A DNA stretch of 64,000 bases from positions 61,262 to 125,261 of the forward strand of contig DASZMN010000014.1 of the NCBI GenBank assembly GCA_035551835.1, in the 5' to 3' direction. Origin of the DNA: Bog-473 sp035551835 (lineage in GTDB: Bacteria > Actinomycetota > Acidimicrobiia > Acidimicrobiales > RAAP-2). The notes below the pieces were generated by a model. That model was not told where the DNA came from. It was given only the letters and a program-made list of their open reading frames with translations, and did no database searches. The stretch's first letter is position 1, and each line of letters starts with the position of its first letter. Positions 43,054-52,571 of the stretch are shown piece by piece. Made by a program: the position numbers and the translations under genes.

Positions 43054-43160
43054 AGACCGATGTCGCGGGCCCACACGCCCGGGCCCCGCCGGCCGGGCTC
43101 CCTTCGGACGTACCAGGTCAGAGCCGCAGATGCGAGAGGAGCCCCCTGGGCCGTCCTCGT

Positions 43161-43182
43161 CTTTTGTTCTGCTTTTGTTCTG
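43161..43182. repeat. 11-base tandem repeat between convergent genes
   Basis: Two copies of CTTTTGTTCTG lie at 43161-43171 and 43172-43182, in the gap between the LCP gene and sufU. The gap (43054-43346) also has GC-rich dyads near 43067-43105 that may end transcription. The T-rich tracts would suit termination of the rightward gene. Confidence 0.5.
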
Positions 43183-43346
43183 CGTGGATCGTTCCATTCA
43201 GCACCGAAAAAACGAAAAGGGGTCTCGGGCCTCTGCAACCAAAAACGAGCGGGACGACCACCACCGACCCGAAGGTACGAAGGTATTGAAGGTGGCGCCG
43301 GGAAGGGATTGCCCCTCAGACCGGCACGCAGCCAACGAGAAACCGC

Positions 43347-43865
43347 CTAGGAGGCGGCGGCGGCGGCCCCCACCTCGTCGAGGCCCTGGGCCAGGGCGTT
43401 CCACGACAGGGTCGCGCACTTGATCCGGACCGGGAACTTCACGACGCCCTGCAGCGCCGCCAGCTCCCCGAGCTTCTCCAGATCGATCTCCTCGGGCTCG
43501 CCGGCCAGCACCTCGGCGCCGTTCGACTCGCCGCCGTGGCCGTCACCCTCCAGAGAGGCTTCGTGGATCGACATCATCCCCTTGAAGGTGTTGATCAGCC
43601 GGCGCACCTCGTCGATCGGCTTGCCCTTCACGGCGCCCGACATCAACGACGCGGACGATTGGCTGATGGAGCAGCCGGAGCCGGCGATCTTCAGGTCGGA
43701 CAGCTTGCCGTCCTCGACGACCATGGAGACGACGACCTCGTCGCCGCACAGGGGATTGAAACCCTCGACGCGGTGCGCGGGCGGTGACTCCAGCTCGCCC
43801 CGGTTCCGGGGCGAGCGATAGTGGTCGAGGATGATCTCGCGGTACAGCTCTTCGAGGTCGGCCAT
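43347..43865 (-). CDS. sufU: Fe-S assembly sulfur-transfer protein SufU
   Basis: A 172-residue SufU, the zinc-dependent sulfur acceptor for SufS. The three conserved cysteines are in NPLCGDEV, SGCSISQSSAS and IKCATLSWNAL, and the Asp is in the first motif. The N-terminus LYREIILDHYRSPRNRG is typical. A Gly-rich insertion (EGDGHGGESNG) occupies the middle. Its ATG overlaps the SufS stop by one base (TGATG), so it is the last gene of sufC2-sufS-sufU. Confidence 0.95.
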   Translation of the reverse strand: MADLEELYREIILDHYRSPRNRGELESPPAHRVEGFNPLCGDEVVVSMVVEDGKLSDLKIAGSGCSISQSSASLMSGAVKGKPIDEVRRLINTFKGMMSIHEASLEGDGHGGESNGAEVLAGEPEEIDLEKLGELAALQGVVKFPVRIKCATLSWNALAQGLDEVGAAAAAS

Positions 43866-45192
43866 CAGCCGAATAACCTACCGGCTTCCGTCAAACCCTC
43901 GATCAAGACCTCGATGTCGTGCTCGTCGCTGAACAGGGACAACGAGGCCCGGGCGGTGGCCTGCACGCCGAGCTTGCGCATCAGCGGCTTGGCGCAGTGG
44001 TGGCCGGGGCGCACGCAGACGCCGAACTGGTCGAGCACCTGGGCGAGGTCGTGCGCGTGGACGTCGCGGTAGGCCAGCGACAGCACGCCGCCGCGGTCCG
44101 GTCCCGCCGGCGGACCGAACACCTGGACGTCCGAGCCGAGCTTCTCGTCCAGCCGGGCCAGCGCGTGGTCGGTCAGGGCCAGCTCGTGGGCCCGGATGCG
44201 GTCCATGCCGATGTCGTTCAGATACCGCAGGGCGGACGTCAGCCCGACCGCCTCGGCGATAGGCGGCGTGCCCGCCTCGAAGCGCGCCGGGGGCGGGGCC
44301 GCCCGGAAGCCGTCGAGCTTCACGTCGAGGATCATCCCGCCGCCGCCGAGGAACGGCGGCATGGCATCGAGCAGCTCGGCCCGGCCCCAGAGGACGCCGA
44401 GGCCCGTCGGCCCCATGGCCTTGTGCGCCGAGAAGGCCAGGAAGTCGGCCCCCAGGGCCACCACGTCGACGGGCGCGTGCGGCACCAGCTGGGCCCCGTC
44501 GGCCACGACGACGGCGCCCTCGCGGTGCGCGACCTCGGCGATCACCGCCACCGGGTTGATCGTCCCCAGAACGTTCGACATCGCCGACACCGCCACGACC
44601 TTGACCCCCGAGGCGAGCCGGTCCAGATCCGACAGGTCCAGCCGCCCCGAGCCGTCGACGGGGATGTAGCGGATGTCGAGGCCGCCGAGCTCCTCGGACA
44701 GCAGCATCCACGGGACGATGTTCGAGTGGTGCTCCATCTCGGTCAGGAGCACGGCGTCGCCGGCCCGCAGGTTCGCCCGACCCCACGACTGCGCCACCAG
44801 GTTGAGCGACTCGGTCGTGTTCTTGGTGAACACCACCTCGCGCGCAGGCTCGGGCGCGCCCAGGAAGCGCCCCGCCACGATCCTCGCCCGCTCGTACTCG
44901 GCGGTCGCCTCCTCGGCGGTGGCGTACACGCCTCGATGCACGTTCGCGTGCGTCGTCTCGTAGTAGTGCGCCATGGCGCTGATCACGCACTGGGGCTGGA
45001 GCGCCGACGCCGCTGCGTCCAGATACACGATCGGCCGGCCGTTCACCTTGCGCGCCAACAGCGGAAAGTCCTTGCGCAGCGCCTCGGTGTTCAGCGGGGC
45101 CGGTGTCCCCGGTGGCCCCGAACCCGAACCCGAACCCGAACCCGAACCCACGACCGAACCCGAGCCCACGACCGAGCCCGAACCGGCGGCGC

Positions 45193-45196
<4 letters not shown>
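43865..45196 (-). CDS. sufS: cysteine desulfurase SufS
   Basis: A 443-residue group II cysteine desulfurase. The PLP Lys is in FSAHKAMGPTGLG (about residue 265), PLP-contacting His is in LLTEMEHHSNI, and the catalytic Cys is in RPGHHCAKPLM near the C-terminus. The first 30 residues are an unusual low-complexity run (GSGSVVGSGSVV and GS repeats) encoded by a hexamer repeat. The conserved enzyme begins at TEALRKDFPLLARKVNG. ATG 45196 overlaps the SufC2 stop (ATGA). Confidence 0.95.
45120..45149. repeat. hexanucleotide repeat in the sufS start region
   Basis: Five perfect tandem copies of GAACCC (plus strand) encode Gly-Ser dipeptides near the SufS N-terminus. They are followed to about 45182 by imperfect units containing ACGACCGA(A/G)CCCGA. 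Such tracts vary by slippage in steps of six, which keeps the frame. Confidence 0.85.
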
Positions 45197-45945
<749 letters not shown>

Positions 45946-46036
45946 GACTAAAAGCTTACCTTTTTGGTCGGGTTTTCATTTCCGGCCGGCCGACCTGGTC
46001 CGCCGGACCTGGTCCCGGCGGTGTTCGCCCGGCCGC

Positions 46037-46654
46037 TCACCAACCCCGATCGACCCATTCTTGGAGGTGAGGGGACTCGTTGCCCACCGTGGTGGCGGTC
46101 CCGTGCCCCGGCAGGACCCGGGTGTCGGGGTCGAATGTGGCGAAGATCCGGCGCTCGATCGACTCGAGGATCGTCGGGAAGCTGCCCCCTTCGAACGACG
46201 TGTTGCCGGGGCCGCCCGGGAAGAGGGTGTCGCCCGTGAAGAGGAGGTCGGTGCCCTCGACGGCGAAGCAGATCGACCCGGGCGTGTGGCCGGGGGTGGC
46301 GAGGGTGGTGAGGCGCAGGTCGCCCACGCTGAGCGTCTCGTCGTCTTCGAGGATCAGGTCGTAGCTCGGCAGCATCCCCGCGTCGGCGCTGGTCACGGCG
46401 ACCGAGATCCCCGCCTCGCGCACGGCGGGCACGGCCTGGATGTGGTCCCAGTGCCCGTGTGTCTCGACCACCTGGTTGACGCCCAGGTCCCGGCAGATCG
46501 GCAGCAGCGCTTCGTGCTCGTTGGCTGCGTCGATCAGCATGGCGTCGCCGGTGCGGCGGCAACGCAGGATATAGACGTTGTTGTCCATCGGGCCGACCAC
46601 GATCTGGTGCACCTCGGCGGTCGCGTCGCTCCAGATTTTCTCCAGTTGTCCCAT
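46037..46654 (-). CDS. MBL-fold hydrolase, glyoxalase II-like
   Basis: A 205-residue metallo-beta-lactamase-fold protein. Metal motifs are THGHWDHI (HxHxDH), TPGHTPGS, FTGDTLF and LPGHGTATTVG. The layout fits glyoxalase II-like or persulfide dioxygenase-like hydrolases. The ATG at 46654 was preferred to one six codons upstream because the conserved region begins right after it. It diverges from the acyl-CoA dehydrogenase gene. Actinobacterial homologues are sometimes mycothiol-related, but nothing here shows that. Confidence 0.83.
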   Translation of the reverse strand: MGQLEKIWSDATAEVHQIVVGPMDNNVYILRCRRTGDAMLIDAANEHEALLPICRDLGVNQVVETHGHWDHIQAVPAVREAGISVAVTSADAGMLPSYDLILEDDETLSVGDLRLTTLATPGHTPGSICFAVEGTDLLFTGDTLFPGGPGNTSFEGGSFPTILESIERRIFATFDPDTRVLPGHGTATTVGNESPHLQEWVDRGW

Positions 46655-46779
46655 GGCCCCAGCGTGGCACACGCCGGGGGCGTTCTGGTCGCCGGAGGTC
46701 CTGGTCTGGTAGACACCCGGGTACCAAGCGACACACCACCGGCGGGGCTGCCGGGGAGAGAAGCAAGAGGAGCCCTGGC

Positions 46780-47895
46780 ATGAATTTCGCCTTCAGTGAC
46801 GAGCAGGAGGAGCTGCGCGCGGCGGTCCGCCGCTTCCTGTCGGAGAAGTCCCCCGAGACCGAGGTTCGCCGCCTCATGGACACCACCGAGGGCTACGACC
46901 CGGCCGTGTGGAGCCAGATGGCCGACCAGCTCGGCCTGCAGTCGCTGACCATCCCCGAGGAGTTCGGCGGGTCGGGCTTCACCTACGTCGAACTCCTCGT
47001 CGTGCTCGAGGAGATGGGCGCCGCCCTCCTCTGCGCCCCCTTCTTCTCCTCCGTCGCCCTGGCCGCCAACGCGCTGTTGACCTCGGGCGACGACGAGGCG
47101 AAGAAGAGCTACCTGCCCGGCATCGCGTCGGGCGAGACCATCGCCACCCTCGCCATCACCGAGGACAACGGCAAGTGGGACTTCAGCGGCATCGAGTGCA
47201 AGGCCGCGCAGTTGGGCGACGGCTGGGTGCTCGACGGCCACAAGATGTTCGTCCTCGACGGCCACGTGGCCAACCTCATGGTCACTGCCGCGCGCACGGG
47301 CAAGGGCGTGTCGCTCTTCGCGGTTGCGGGTGACGCGGCCGGGCTCACGCGCACGCCGCTGCCGACGATGGACCAGACCCGCAAGCAGGCCCGCCTCGAG
47401 TTCTCCGGCACGCCCGCGGTGCTCATCGGCGCGGAAGGCGGCGCCGAGGCCGGGTTGGCCAAGACGCTCGACCTCGCCGCGGTGGCGCTGGCGGCCGAAC
47501 AGGTCGGCGGTGCCCAGCGCGTGCTCGACGCGTCGGTCGACTACGCCAAGACGCGCATCCAGTTCGGCCGTCCCATCGGCAGCTTCCAGGCCATCAAGCA
47601 CAAGTGCGCCGACATGCTGCTCGAGGTCGAGTCGGCCAAGTCGGCCGCCTACTACGCCGCCTGGGCCGCGGCGGAGGACTCCGACGAGCTGCCGGTGGTG
47701 GCGAGCCTGGCCAAGTCGTACTGCTCGGAGGCCTACTTCCACGCCGCGGCGGAGAACATCCAGATCCACGGCGGCATCGGGTTCACCTGGGAGCACCCCG
47801 CCCACCTCTACTTCAAGCGGGCCAAGTCCTCCGAGCTGTTCCTCGGCGATCCCTCGTACCACCGGGAGCTGCTGGCGCAACGCATCGGGATCTGA
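46780..47895 (+). CDS. acyl-CoA dehydrogenase family protein, atypical catalytic region
   Basis: A 371-residue acyl-CoA dehydrogenase. N-terminal helices (FSDEQEELRAAVRRFL), the beta domain and the C-terminal IQFGRPIGSFQAIKHKCADM and IQIHGGIGFTWEHPAHLYF are clear. The usual catalytic Glu motif (YEGT) is replaced by KSSELFLGDPSY, a feature seen in many actinobacterial steroid or heteromeric FadE subunits. The base may sit elsewhere or in a partner subunit, but no second subunit is adjacent. AAGAGGAG precedes the ATG. Confidence 0.87.
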   Translation: MNFAFSDEQEELRAAVRRFLSEKSPETEVRRLMDTTEGYDPAVWSQMADQLGLQSLTIPEEFGGSGFTYVELLVVLEEMGAALLCAPFFSSVALAANALLTSGDDEAKKSYLPGIASGETIATLAITEDNGKWDFSGIECKAAQLGDGWVLDGHKMFVLDGHVANLMVTAARTGKGVSLFAVAGDAAGLTRTPLPTMDQTRKQARLEFSGTPAVLIGAEGGAEAGLAKTLDLAAVALAAEQVGGAQRVLDASVDYAKTRIQFGRPIGSFQAIKHKCADMLLEVESAKSAAYYAAWAAAEDSDELPVVASLAKSYCSEAYFHAAAENIQIHGGIGFTWEHPAHLYFKRAKSSELFLGDPSYHRELLAQRIGI

Positions 47896-47896
47896 G

Positions 47897-48646
47897 GTGC
47901 CGGGGCCATTCCGGCTCCGGCCCGGTCCGGCGGGCGACCTGTGGACCTACGCCAGCGCAACGAGCCCGGGCGCACCGATCCGCGGCCACGTCCTGCTGTG
48001 CCATGACCTGCCCCGACCGCAGGGCGCGGCCGCCGACCTCGCCCTGACCTATCCGGCGCTGGCCGACCGCCTGGCCCGCGAGACCGGCTGGCAGGTGGTG
48101 ACCGCCGCGTTGCGCGGCGCCGGCGAATCGGCCGGCGACTATTCGGCCCTGGGCTGGCTCGACGACCTGAGGTTCCTGGCCGAGAGCGAGATCCCCGCGG
48201 CCTCGACCCGGGTCGTGGTGGGCTTCGGCTTCGGCGGGGTGCTCGGCCTGCATCTGGCGGCGGGCGACGAGCGGGTCGCCGGGGTGGCGTGTCTCGGCAC
48301 GCCCGCGGAGGTGGTGCAGCTGACCGGGGTCACCGCGGAGTTCCTGGCCCGGTGCCGCCGCACCGGGGTGATCAGGACGCCCGGCTTCCCCGCCTCGCTC
48401 GAGGCGTGGGCCAAGGAGCTCTCCGTCCTGCACCCGGTCGAGGACGCCGCCCTGCTGAAGGGCCGGCCGCTCCTGATGGTCCACGGTTCGGACGATCCCG
48501 ACGTCCCCCTGGCCAGCGCCCGCGCCCTCGCCGACGCCGCGACCGGGCCCTCGGAGCTGCACGTCGTGCCCGGTGCCGGCCACTGGTTGCGCGCCGATCC
48601 CCGGGTGATCGCCCTGCTCGTCGGGTGGCTCGAACGGCGTCACTGA
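47897..48646 (+). CDS. alpha/beta hydrolase fold protein lacking the nucleophile
   Basis: A 249-residue alpha/beta hydrolase-fold protein, start GTG 47897 one base after the dehydrogenase stop. The expected nucleophile elbow reads VVGFGFGGVLG, so Gly replaces the usual Ser/Asp/Cys. The acid segment GSDDPDVPL and His segment GAGHWLRAD are kept. It may be non-catalytic or use another chemistry. It is probably co-transcribed with the dehydrogenase. Confidence 0.78.
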   Translation: MPGPFRLRPGPAGDLWTYASATSPGAPIRGHVLLCHDLPRPQGAAADLALTYPALADRLARETGWQVVTAALRGAGESAGDYSALGWLDDLRFLAESEIPAASTRVVVGFGFGGVLGLHLAAGDERVAGVACLGTPAEVVQLTGVTAEFLARCRRTGVIRTPGFPASLEAWAKELSVLHPVEDAALLKGRPLLMVHGSDDPDVPLASARALADAATGPSELHVVPGAGHWLRADPRVIALLVGWLERRH

Positions 48647-48894
48647 CGCCTGGAGGCCCCGGAACCGGTCGCGGCGCCCGACCGTCGGGCGGCCCGGAGA
48701 TGGGCGCCCGTGCCGCGGGGAGGTCGCTACGCTTGGGGCTCGGCCGGTCTTCCGGGCCAGCCGTGCGACATCGGCGTCGCTGCATCCCGCATGAGACCCT
48801 CACACCGAATGTCCCATTGGTCCGCACATCGGACGAGCCGGCGGGCCCGGCCGACGGCACACCTCGGCCGCCTCCGCCCGATCCCGGTCCCGGC

Positions 48895-49863
48895 GTGACC
48901 ACGCCGGAGCGACTCCAGAGCGAGAACCCCGACCGGAACTGGAGGCCGCACCTCGGCGACCCGCAGGCCCCGTGGCGTCACACCACGGCCTGGCTCGTCG
49001 TGCGCGCCATGCGCCCGCGGCAGTGGAGCAAGAACGTCCTGGTGTTCGCGGCGCCGGCGGCGGCAAGCGTGCTGGGCCACTGGTCGGTCCTCTGGCGGGT
49101 GGTGGCCGCGTTCTTCATCTTCTGCGCCGCGGCCTCCGGGCACTACCTCATCAACGACGTGCTCGACGCCGAACAGGATCGGCACCACCCGACGAAGCGC
49201 GGGCGGCCGGTCGCCAGCGGTGAGCTACCGGCGACGGTGGCGACCGGAGCCGGCATCGCGCTCATCGTCGTCGGCCTGGTGGGAGCCGCGCTCCTCGGAC
49301 CCTGGGGCTTCGTCCTCGTCGTGGCTTCGTACCTTGCGTTGACCATCTCGTACAGCCTGTGGCTGAAGCGCCAGCCGGTCATGGAACTGGCCGTCGTGGC
49401 GTCCGGCTTCGTGCTGCGCGCCGTCGCCGGCGGTGTGGTCGCCCACGTCTACCTGTCCACCTGGTTCCTCGTCTTCACCTCGTTCGCGGCGTTGTTCGTC
49501 GTCACGGGCAAGCGCTACGCCGAGCACGCGCGGCTCGGTGAGGACAGGGGCTTCCACCGCAGCGTCCTCGACGAGTACACCGAGTCCTTCCTCCGCTCCA
49601 CGCTGACCATCTGTGCCAGCGTCACGGTTGCCACCTACTGCCTCTGGGCGTTCGACCGTACGGGCCTGCTCGCCCACGGGGGCCATCACCAGGTGTGGAT
49701 CGAGTTGACCGTGGTCCCCCTCGTCCTGACCGTCCTGCACATCTTCCGGCTGCTCGATGCCGGCAAGGGCGGAGAGCCCGAGCGGTTGGCCCTCCACGAC
49801 CACGTGCTGCAGGGGTACGGGCTGATGTGGGTGGCCTGCATGGCCATCGGCCTCTACGGGTGA
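48895..49863 (+). CDS. UbiA-type decaprenyl-phosphate phosphoribosyltransferase
   Basis: A 322-residue polytopic membrane transferase. The metal-binding motif is NDVLDAEQD, and the second polar motif lies near FVVTGKRYAEHARLG, as in mycobacterial Rv3806c (DPPR synthase). That enzyme attaches phosphoribose to decaprenyl phosphate, the first step to decaprenyl-phospho-arabinose. It overlaps the DprE1-like gene by four bases (GTGA), the next enzyme of the path. GTG 48895 is the likely start, with about 45 residues before the first helix. Confidence 0.88.
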   Translation: MTTPERLQSENPDRNWRPHLGDPQAPWRHTTAWLVVRAMRPRQWSKNVLVFAAPAAASVLGHWSVLWRVVAAFFIFCAAASGHYLINDVLDAEQDRHHPTKRGRPVASGELPATVATGAGIALIVVGLVGAALLGPWGFVLVVASYLALTISYSLWLKRQPVMELAVVASGFVLRAVAGGVVAHVYLSTWFLVFTSFAALFVVTGKRYAEHARLGEDRGFHRSVLDEYTESFLRSTLTICASVTVATYCLWAFDRTGLLAHGGHHQVWIELTVVPLVLTVLHIFRLLDAGKGGEPERLALHDHVLQGYGLMWVACMAIGLYG

Positions 49864-51236
49864 CCGCAGTCAGCGAACGGACCGTCGCGCCGGACCTCGA
49901 ATCTCCGGCTGAAGAGTTGAGTGGCTGGGGACGAACGGCCCCCTCGCGGGCGCGCGTGGCGAGCCCGTCGGACGAGGACACCGTTGTCCGCCTGCTCGAG
50001 CACCCCGGGCGGCCGCTCATCGCCCGCGGCCTCGGCCGGAGCTACGGCGATGCGGCGCAGAGCAGCGGCGGCCTCGTCGTCGAGACCGCGCGCCTGTCTT
50101 GGATCGGGGAGCTCGACGAGGAGACCGGCTGCATCGAAGTCGGGGGTGGTGTGAGCCTCCACCATCTCCTCCAAGAGGTCATCCCGCGCGGCTGGTTCGT
50201 CGCGGTCACGCCCGGCACGCGGCACGTGTCCGTTGGCGGTGCGATCGCATCGGACATCCACGGCAAGAACCACCACTGCGACGGCAGCTTCGCCCGCCAC
50301 GTGACGACCATGACGCTGGCGACCCCGGTGGGCCGAAAGGTCGTGACGCCGGACGACGACGCCGAGTTGTTCTGGGCGACGGCGGGCGGCATGGGGCTGA
50401 CCGGCGTCGTCGTGCGGGCGACCCTTCGCCTGATCCCGATCGAGACCTCGTGGATGCAGGTGGAAAACCGGCGCTTCACCACGCTCGGTGCCCTCATGTC
50501 GGCGATGGAGCAGTCCGACGAGGAGCACCGCTACAGCGTGGCGTGGCTCGACTGCCTGGCCAGCCGTGACGGCCGGCGGCGATCGATCCTGACGCTGGGC
50601 GGCCATGCACCCCTCTCGGTGCTGCCCGAGCGCCTCCGCGCCCGCCGACTCGAGTCGCCGGGCGAAACCCGGCTCCGCGTGCCGGTGGCGCCGCCGGTGC
50701 GCATGGCGAACCGCCTTTCGGTGCGCCTGCTGAACGAGGGCTGGTTCCGCGTCTCCTCGCACGGATCGCTCGTGGCCTTGCGGACCTATTTCCATCCGCT
50801 CGACGGGATCGGCGGCTGGAACGTGCTGTACGGACCCGAGGGGTTCGTGCAGTACCAGTTCGCGGTCCCACTCGAGCGCGGCGATGTCGTCGAGGAGGCC
50901 GTCGAATGCATTGCCGCCTCGGGTGTCCCCTCGTTCCTCGCCGTGCTGAAGCGCTTCGGTCCGGGCACCCCCGGGCCGCTCTCGTTCGCGCAGAGCGGTT
51001 GGACGCTCGCACTCGACTTTCCGGTCGGTCCCGCCGGGTTGTCCGCCCTCCTCGACGCGCTGGACGAGCGGGTCGCCGCCGCGGGCGGTCGGGTCTATCT
51101 GGCCAAGGACGCGCGCTTGCGGCCGGAGCTCGTGCCGGTGATGTACCCGAGGCTCGGCGAGCTGCGCGCCGTTCGCCAGCGGGTTGACCCCCGGGCCGTG
51201 CTCACCTCGGACCTGTCGCGGCGGCTCGGCCTGTAG
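49860..51236 (+). CDS. dprE1: decaprenylphospho-beta-D-ribofuranose 2-oxidase DprE1-like
   Basis: A 458-residue FAD oxidase of the VAO family. The FAD domain has ARGLGRSYGDAAQSSGGLVV, TPGTRHVSVGGAIASDIHGKNHH and TAGGMGLTGVV. The C-terminal substrate part has FAQSGWTLALDFP and YLAKDARLRPELVPVMYPR. In M. tuberculosis DprE1 the segment GWNICVDFP holds Cys387, the benzothiazinone target. Here that Cys is Ala, while the lysine of AKDAR is kept. It acts with DprE2 (not in the window) in making decaprenyl-phospho-arabinose for cell-wall arabinan. Confidence 0.9.
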   Translation: MTAVSERTVAPDLESPAEELSGWGRTAPSRARVASPSDEDTVVRLLEHPGRPLIARGLGRSYGDAAQSSGGLVVETARLSWIGELDEETGCIEVGGGVSLHHLLQEVIPRGWFVAVTPGTRHVSVGGAIASDIHGKNHHCDGSFARHVTTMTLATPVGRKVVTPDDDAELFWATAGGMGLTGVVVRATLRLIPIETSWMQVENRRFTTLGALMSAMEQSDEEHRYSVAWLDCLASRDGRRRSILTLGGHAPLSVLPERLRARRLESPGETRLRVPVAPPVRMANRLSVRLLNEGWFRVSSHGSLVALRTYFHPLDGIGGWNVLYGPEGFVQYQFAVPLERGDVVEEAVECIAASGVPSFLAVLKRFGPGTPGPLSFAQSGWTLALDFPVGPAGLSALLDALDERVAAAGGRVYLAKDARLRPELVPVMYPRLGELRAVRQRVDPRAVLTSDLSRRLGL

Positions 51237-51259
51237 GGCCGTCGCGCCGGCAGCGCGTG

Positions 51260-51922
51260 TCAGGCCGGCACGGTCGGCACGGTCGGCAGGGTCGGAAGGG
51301 CGCGCTGGATCGCCGCTCGCAGCGCGCGCGCCGCACGCTCCGCGTCGGGGGCCTCCGTCAGGTAGCGCACCACCACGAAGTGGCGGACGCCGGCGGCGGC
51401 GAGCTCGGGCACCCGGTCCGGCGTGACGCCGCCGGTCACGAAGACGGGCACGCGCGCCGTCGCGCTGGCCAAGGTGGCGTAGGCCGGCCCGGTGCCCGGC
51501 CGGCCCGGCTTCGTCGGCGTGGGCTCCACCGGCCCGGCCGAGAGGTACGTCACGTCCTCGTCGACGGCGGCGGCCAGGTCGTCCCGTCCGTGGGTGGAGA
51601 GCCCCACGATGGCGTCCGGCCCGAGGATGCGCCGGGCCAACGCCACCGGTGCGTCGTCCTGGCCCACGTGGACACCGTCGGCTCCCGCCTCGAGCGCCAG
51701 GTCGGGCCGGTCGTTCAGGACGAAGGGGACCCCGAACCGCCGGCACACCTCGGCCACGAGCCGCGCCCGGGCCAGGAGTGGCCGTGCGTCGAGGTGCTTG
51801 TCCCTCAGTTGGACGACGTCGACCCCGCCGGCGATGCAGGCGCCCACGAACTCGGCCAGGTCGGGCCGGTCCGGCGTGCACAGGTAGAGGTGCCGCCCGG
51901 AGAGGTCGGCGCCGGGGCTCAC
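51260..51922 (-). CDS. thiE: thiamine-phosphate synthase
   Basis: A 220-residue TIM-barrel ThiE. Signatures are VVQLRDKH (pyrophosphate/pyrimidine site), LNDRPDLALEAGADGVHVGQDD, GLSTHG, YLSAGPVEPTPTKPG and VFVTGGV. It joins HMP-pyrophosphate and the thiazole phosphate. It starts at GTG overlapping the HhH-GPD stop (GTGA). The C-terminus has a short threonine/proline tail (LPTLPTVPTVPA). No other thi genes or TPP riboswitch were seen. Confidence 0.92.
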   Translation of the reverse strand: MSPGADLSGRHLYLCTPDRPDLAEFVGACIAGGVDVVQLRDKHLDARPLLARARLVAEVCRRFGVPFVLNDRPDLALEAGADGVHVGQDDAPVALARRILGPDAIVGLSTHGRDDLAAAVDEDVTYLSAGPVEPTPTKPGRPGTGPAYATLASATARVPVFVTGGVTPDRVPELAAAGVRHFVVVRYLTEAPDAERAARALRAAIQRALPTLPTVPTVPA

Positions 51923-52500
51923 CCCTTGGCGTGCGCCTTCGCCTTGAGGGCCCGCTTGTTGGCCCGGACCTTTTCGAGGCTCTCGGTGGACGTGATGTCG
52001 GCCACGGACAAGAAGGCACCGTCGCCGCCGTAGGGCGAGGTGGCCGCCTGCCACCCGGCGGGACGGACCTGGAGCTGCTTCGCCAAGAGCGCGGCGAAGA
52101 TCTTCGACTTCTGTTCCCCGAACCCGGGGAGGGCCTTCAGCCGCCCGACGAGCTCGTCCCCGCTCGCGACGCCCTTCCAGATGGCATCCGCCTTGTCCCC
52201 GTAGTCCTCCGCGATCACGCGGCACACGTCCTGGACCCTTCCCGCCATGGAACCCGGGTAGCGATGAAGCGCCGGCGGCTCCTTGAAGACGGCGGTGAGC
52301 TCGTCGAGGGGCATGGACGCGATTGCCGCGGCGTCGAGCGGGCGACCGAGGCGGCGGGCCAGCACGGCGGGGGAGGAGAATGCTTTTTCGATCGTGATCT
52401 GTTGGTCCAACACCATGCCGATGAGCAAGGCCAAGGGATCCTTGCCGAGCAGGGCGTCGGCCTCGGTGTCGCCGGAGATGTGGAACTCGACACGTGCCAT
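51919..52500 (-). CDS. HhH-GPD base-excision DNA glycosylase
   Basis: A 193-residue glycosylase of the HhH-GPD superfamily. The active-site region is LLIGMVLDQQITIEKAF, and the hairpin is LPGFGEQKSKIFAALL. There is no Fe-S cluster motif, so it is not Nth or MutY. It could resemble alkylpurine or uracil glycosylases. A basic C-terminal tail (RANKRALKAKAHAKG) may help bind DNA. It is coupled to ThiE by a four-base overlap. Confidence 0.8.
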   Translation of the reverse strand: MARVEFHISGDTEADALLGKDPLALLIGMVLDQQITIEKAFSSPAVLARRLGRPLDAAAIASMPLDELTAVFKEPPALHRYPGSMAGRVQDVCRVIAEDYGDKADAIWKGVASGDELVGRLKALPGFGEQKSKIFAALLAKQLQVRPAGWQAATSPYGGDGAFLSVADITSTESLEKVRANKRALKAKAHAKG

Positions 52501-52571
52501 GGACAGATCTTGTCACGCACCGGAGACGCGCTCGGTGTGACCCAAGGGGCTGACTCGGGCAGACTCTCGCC

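Noticed and set aside
43067..43105. A definite rho-independent terminator after the LCP gene
   Set aside because: GC-rich dyads are present but the T-tract is about 60 bases away, so a clear hairpin-plus-T structure is not seen.
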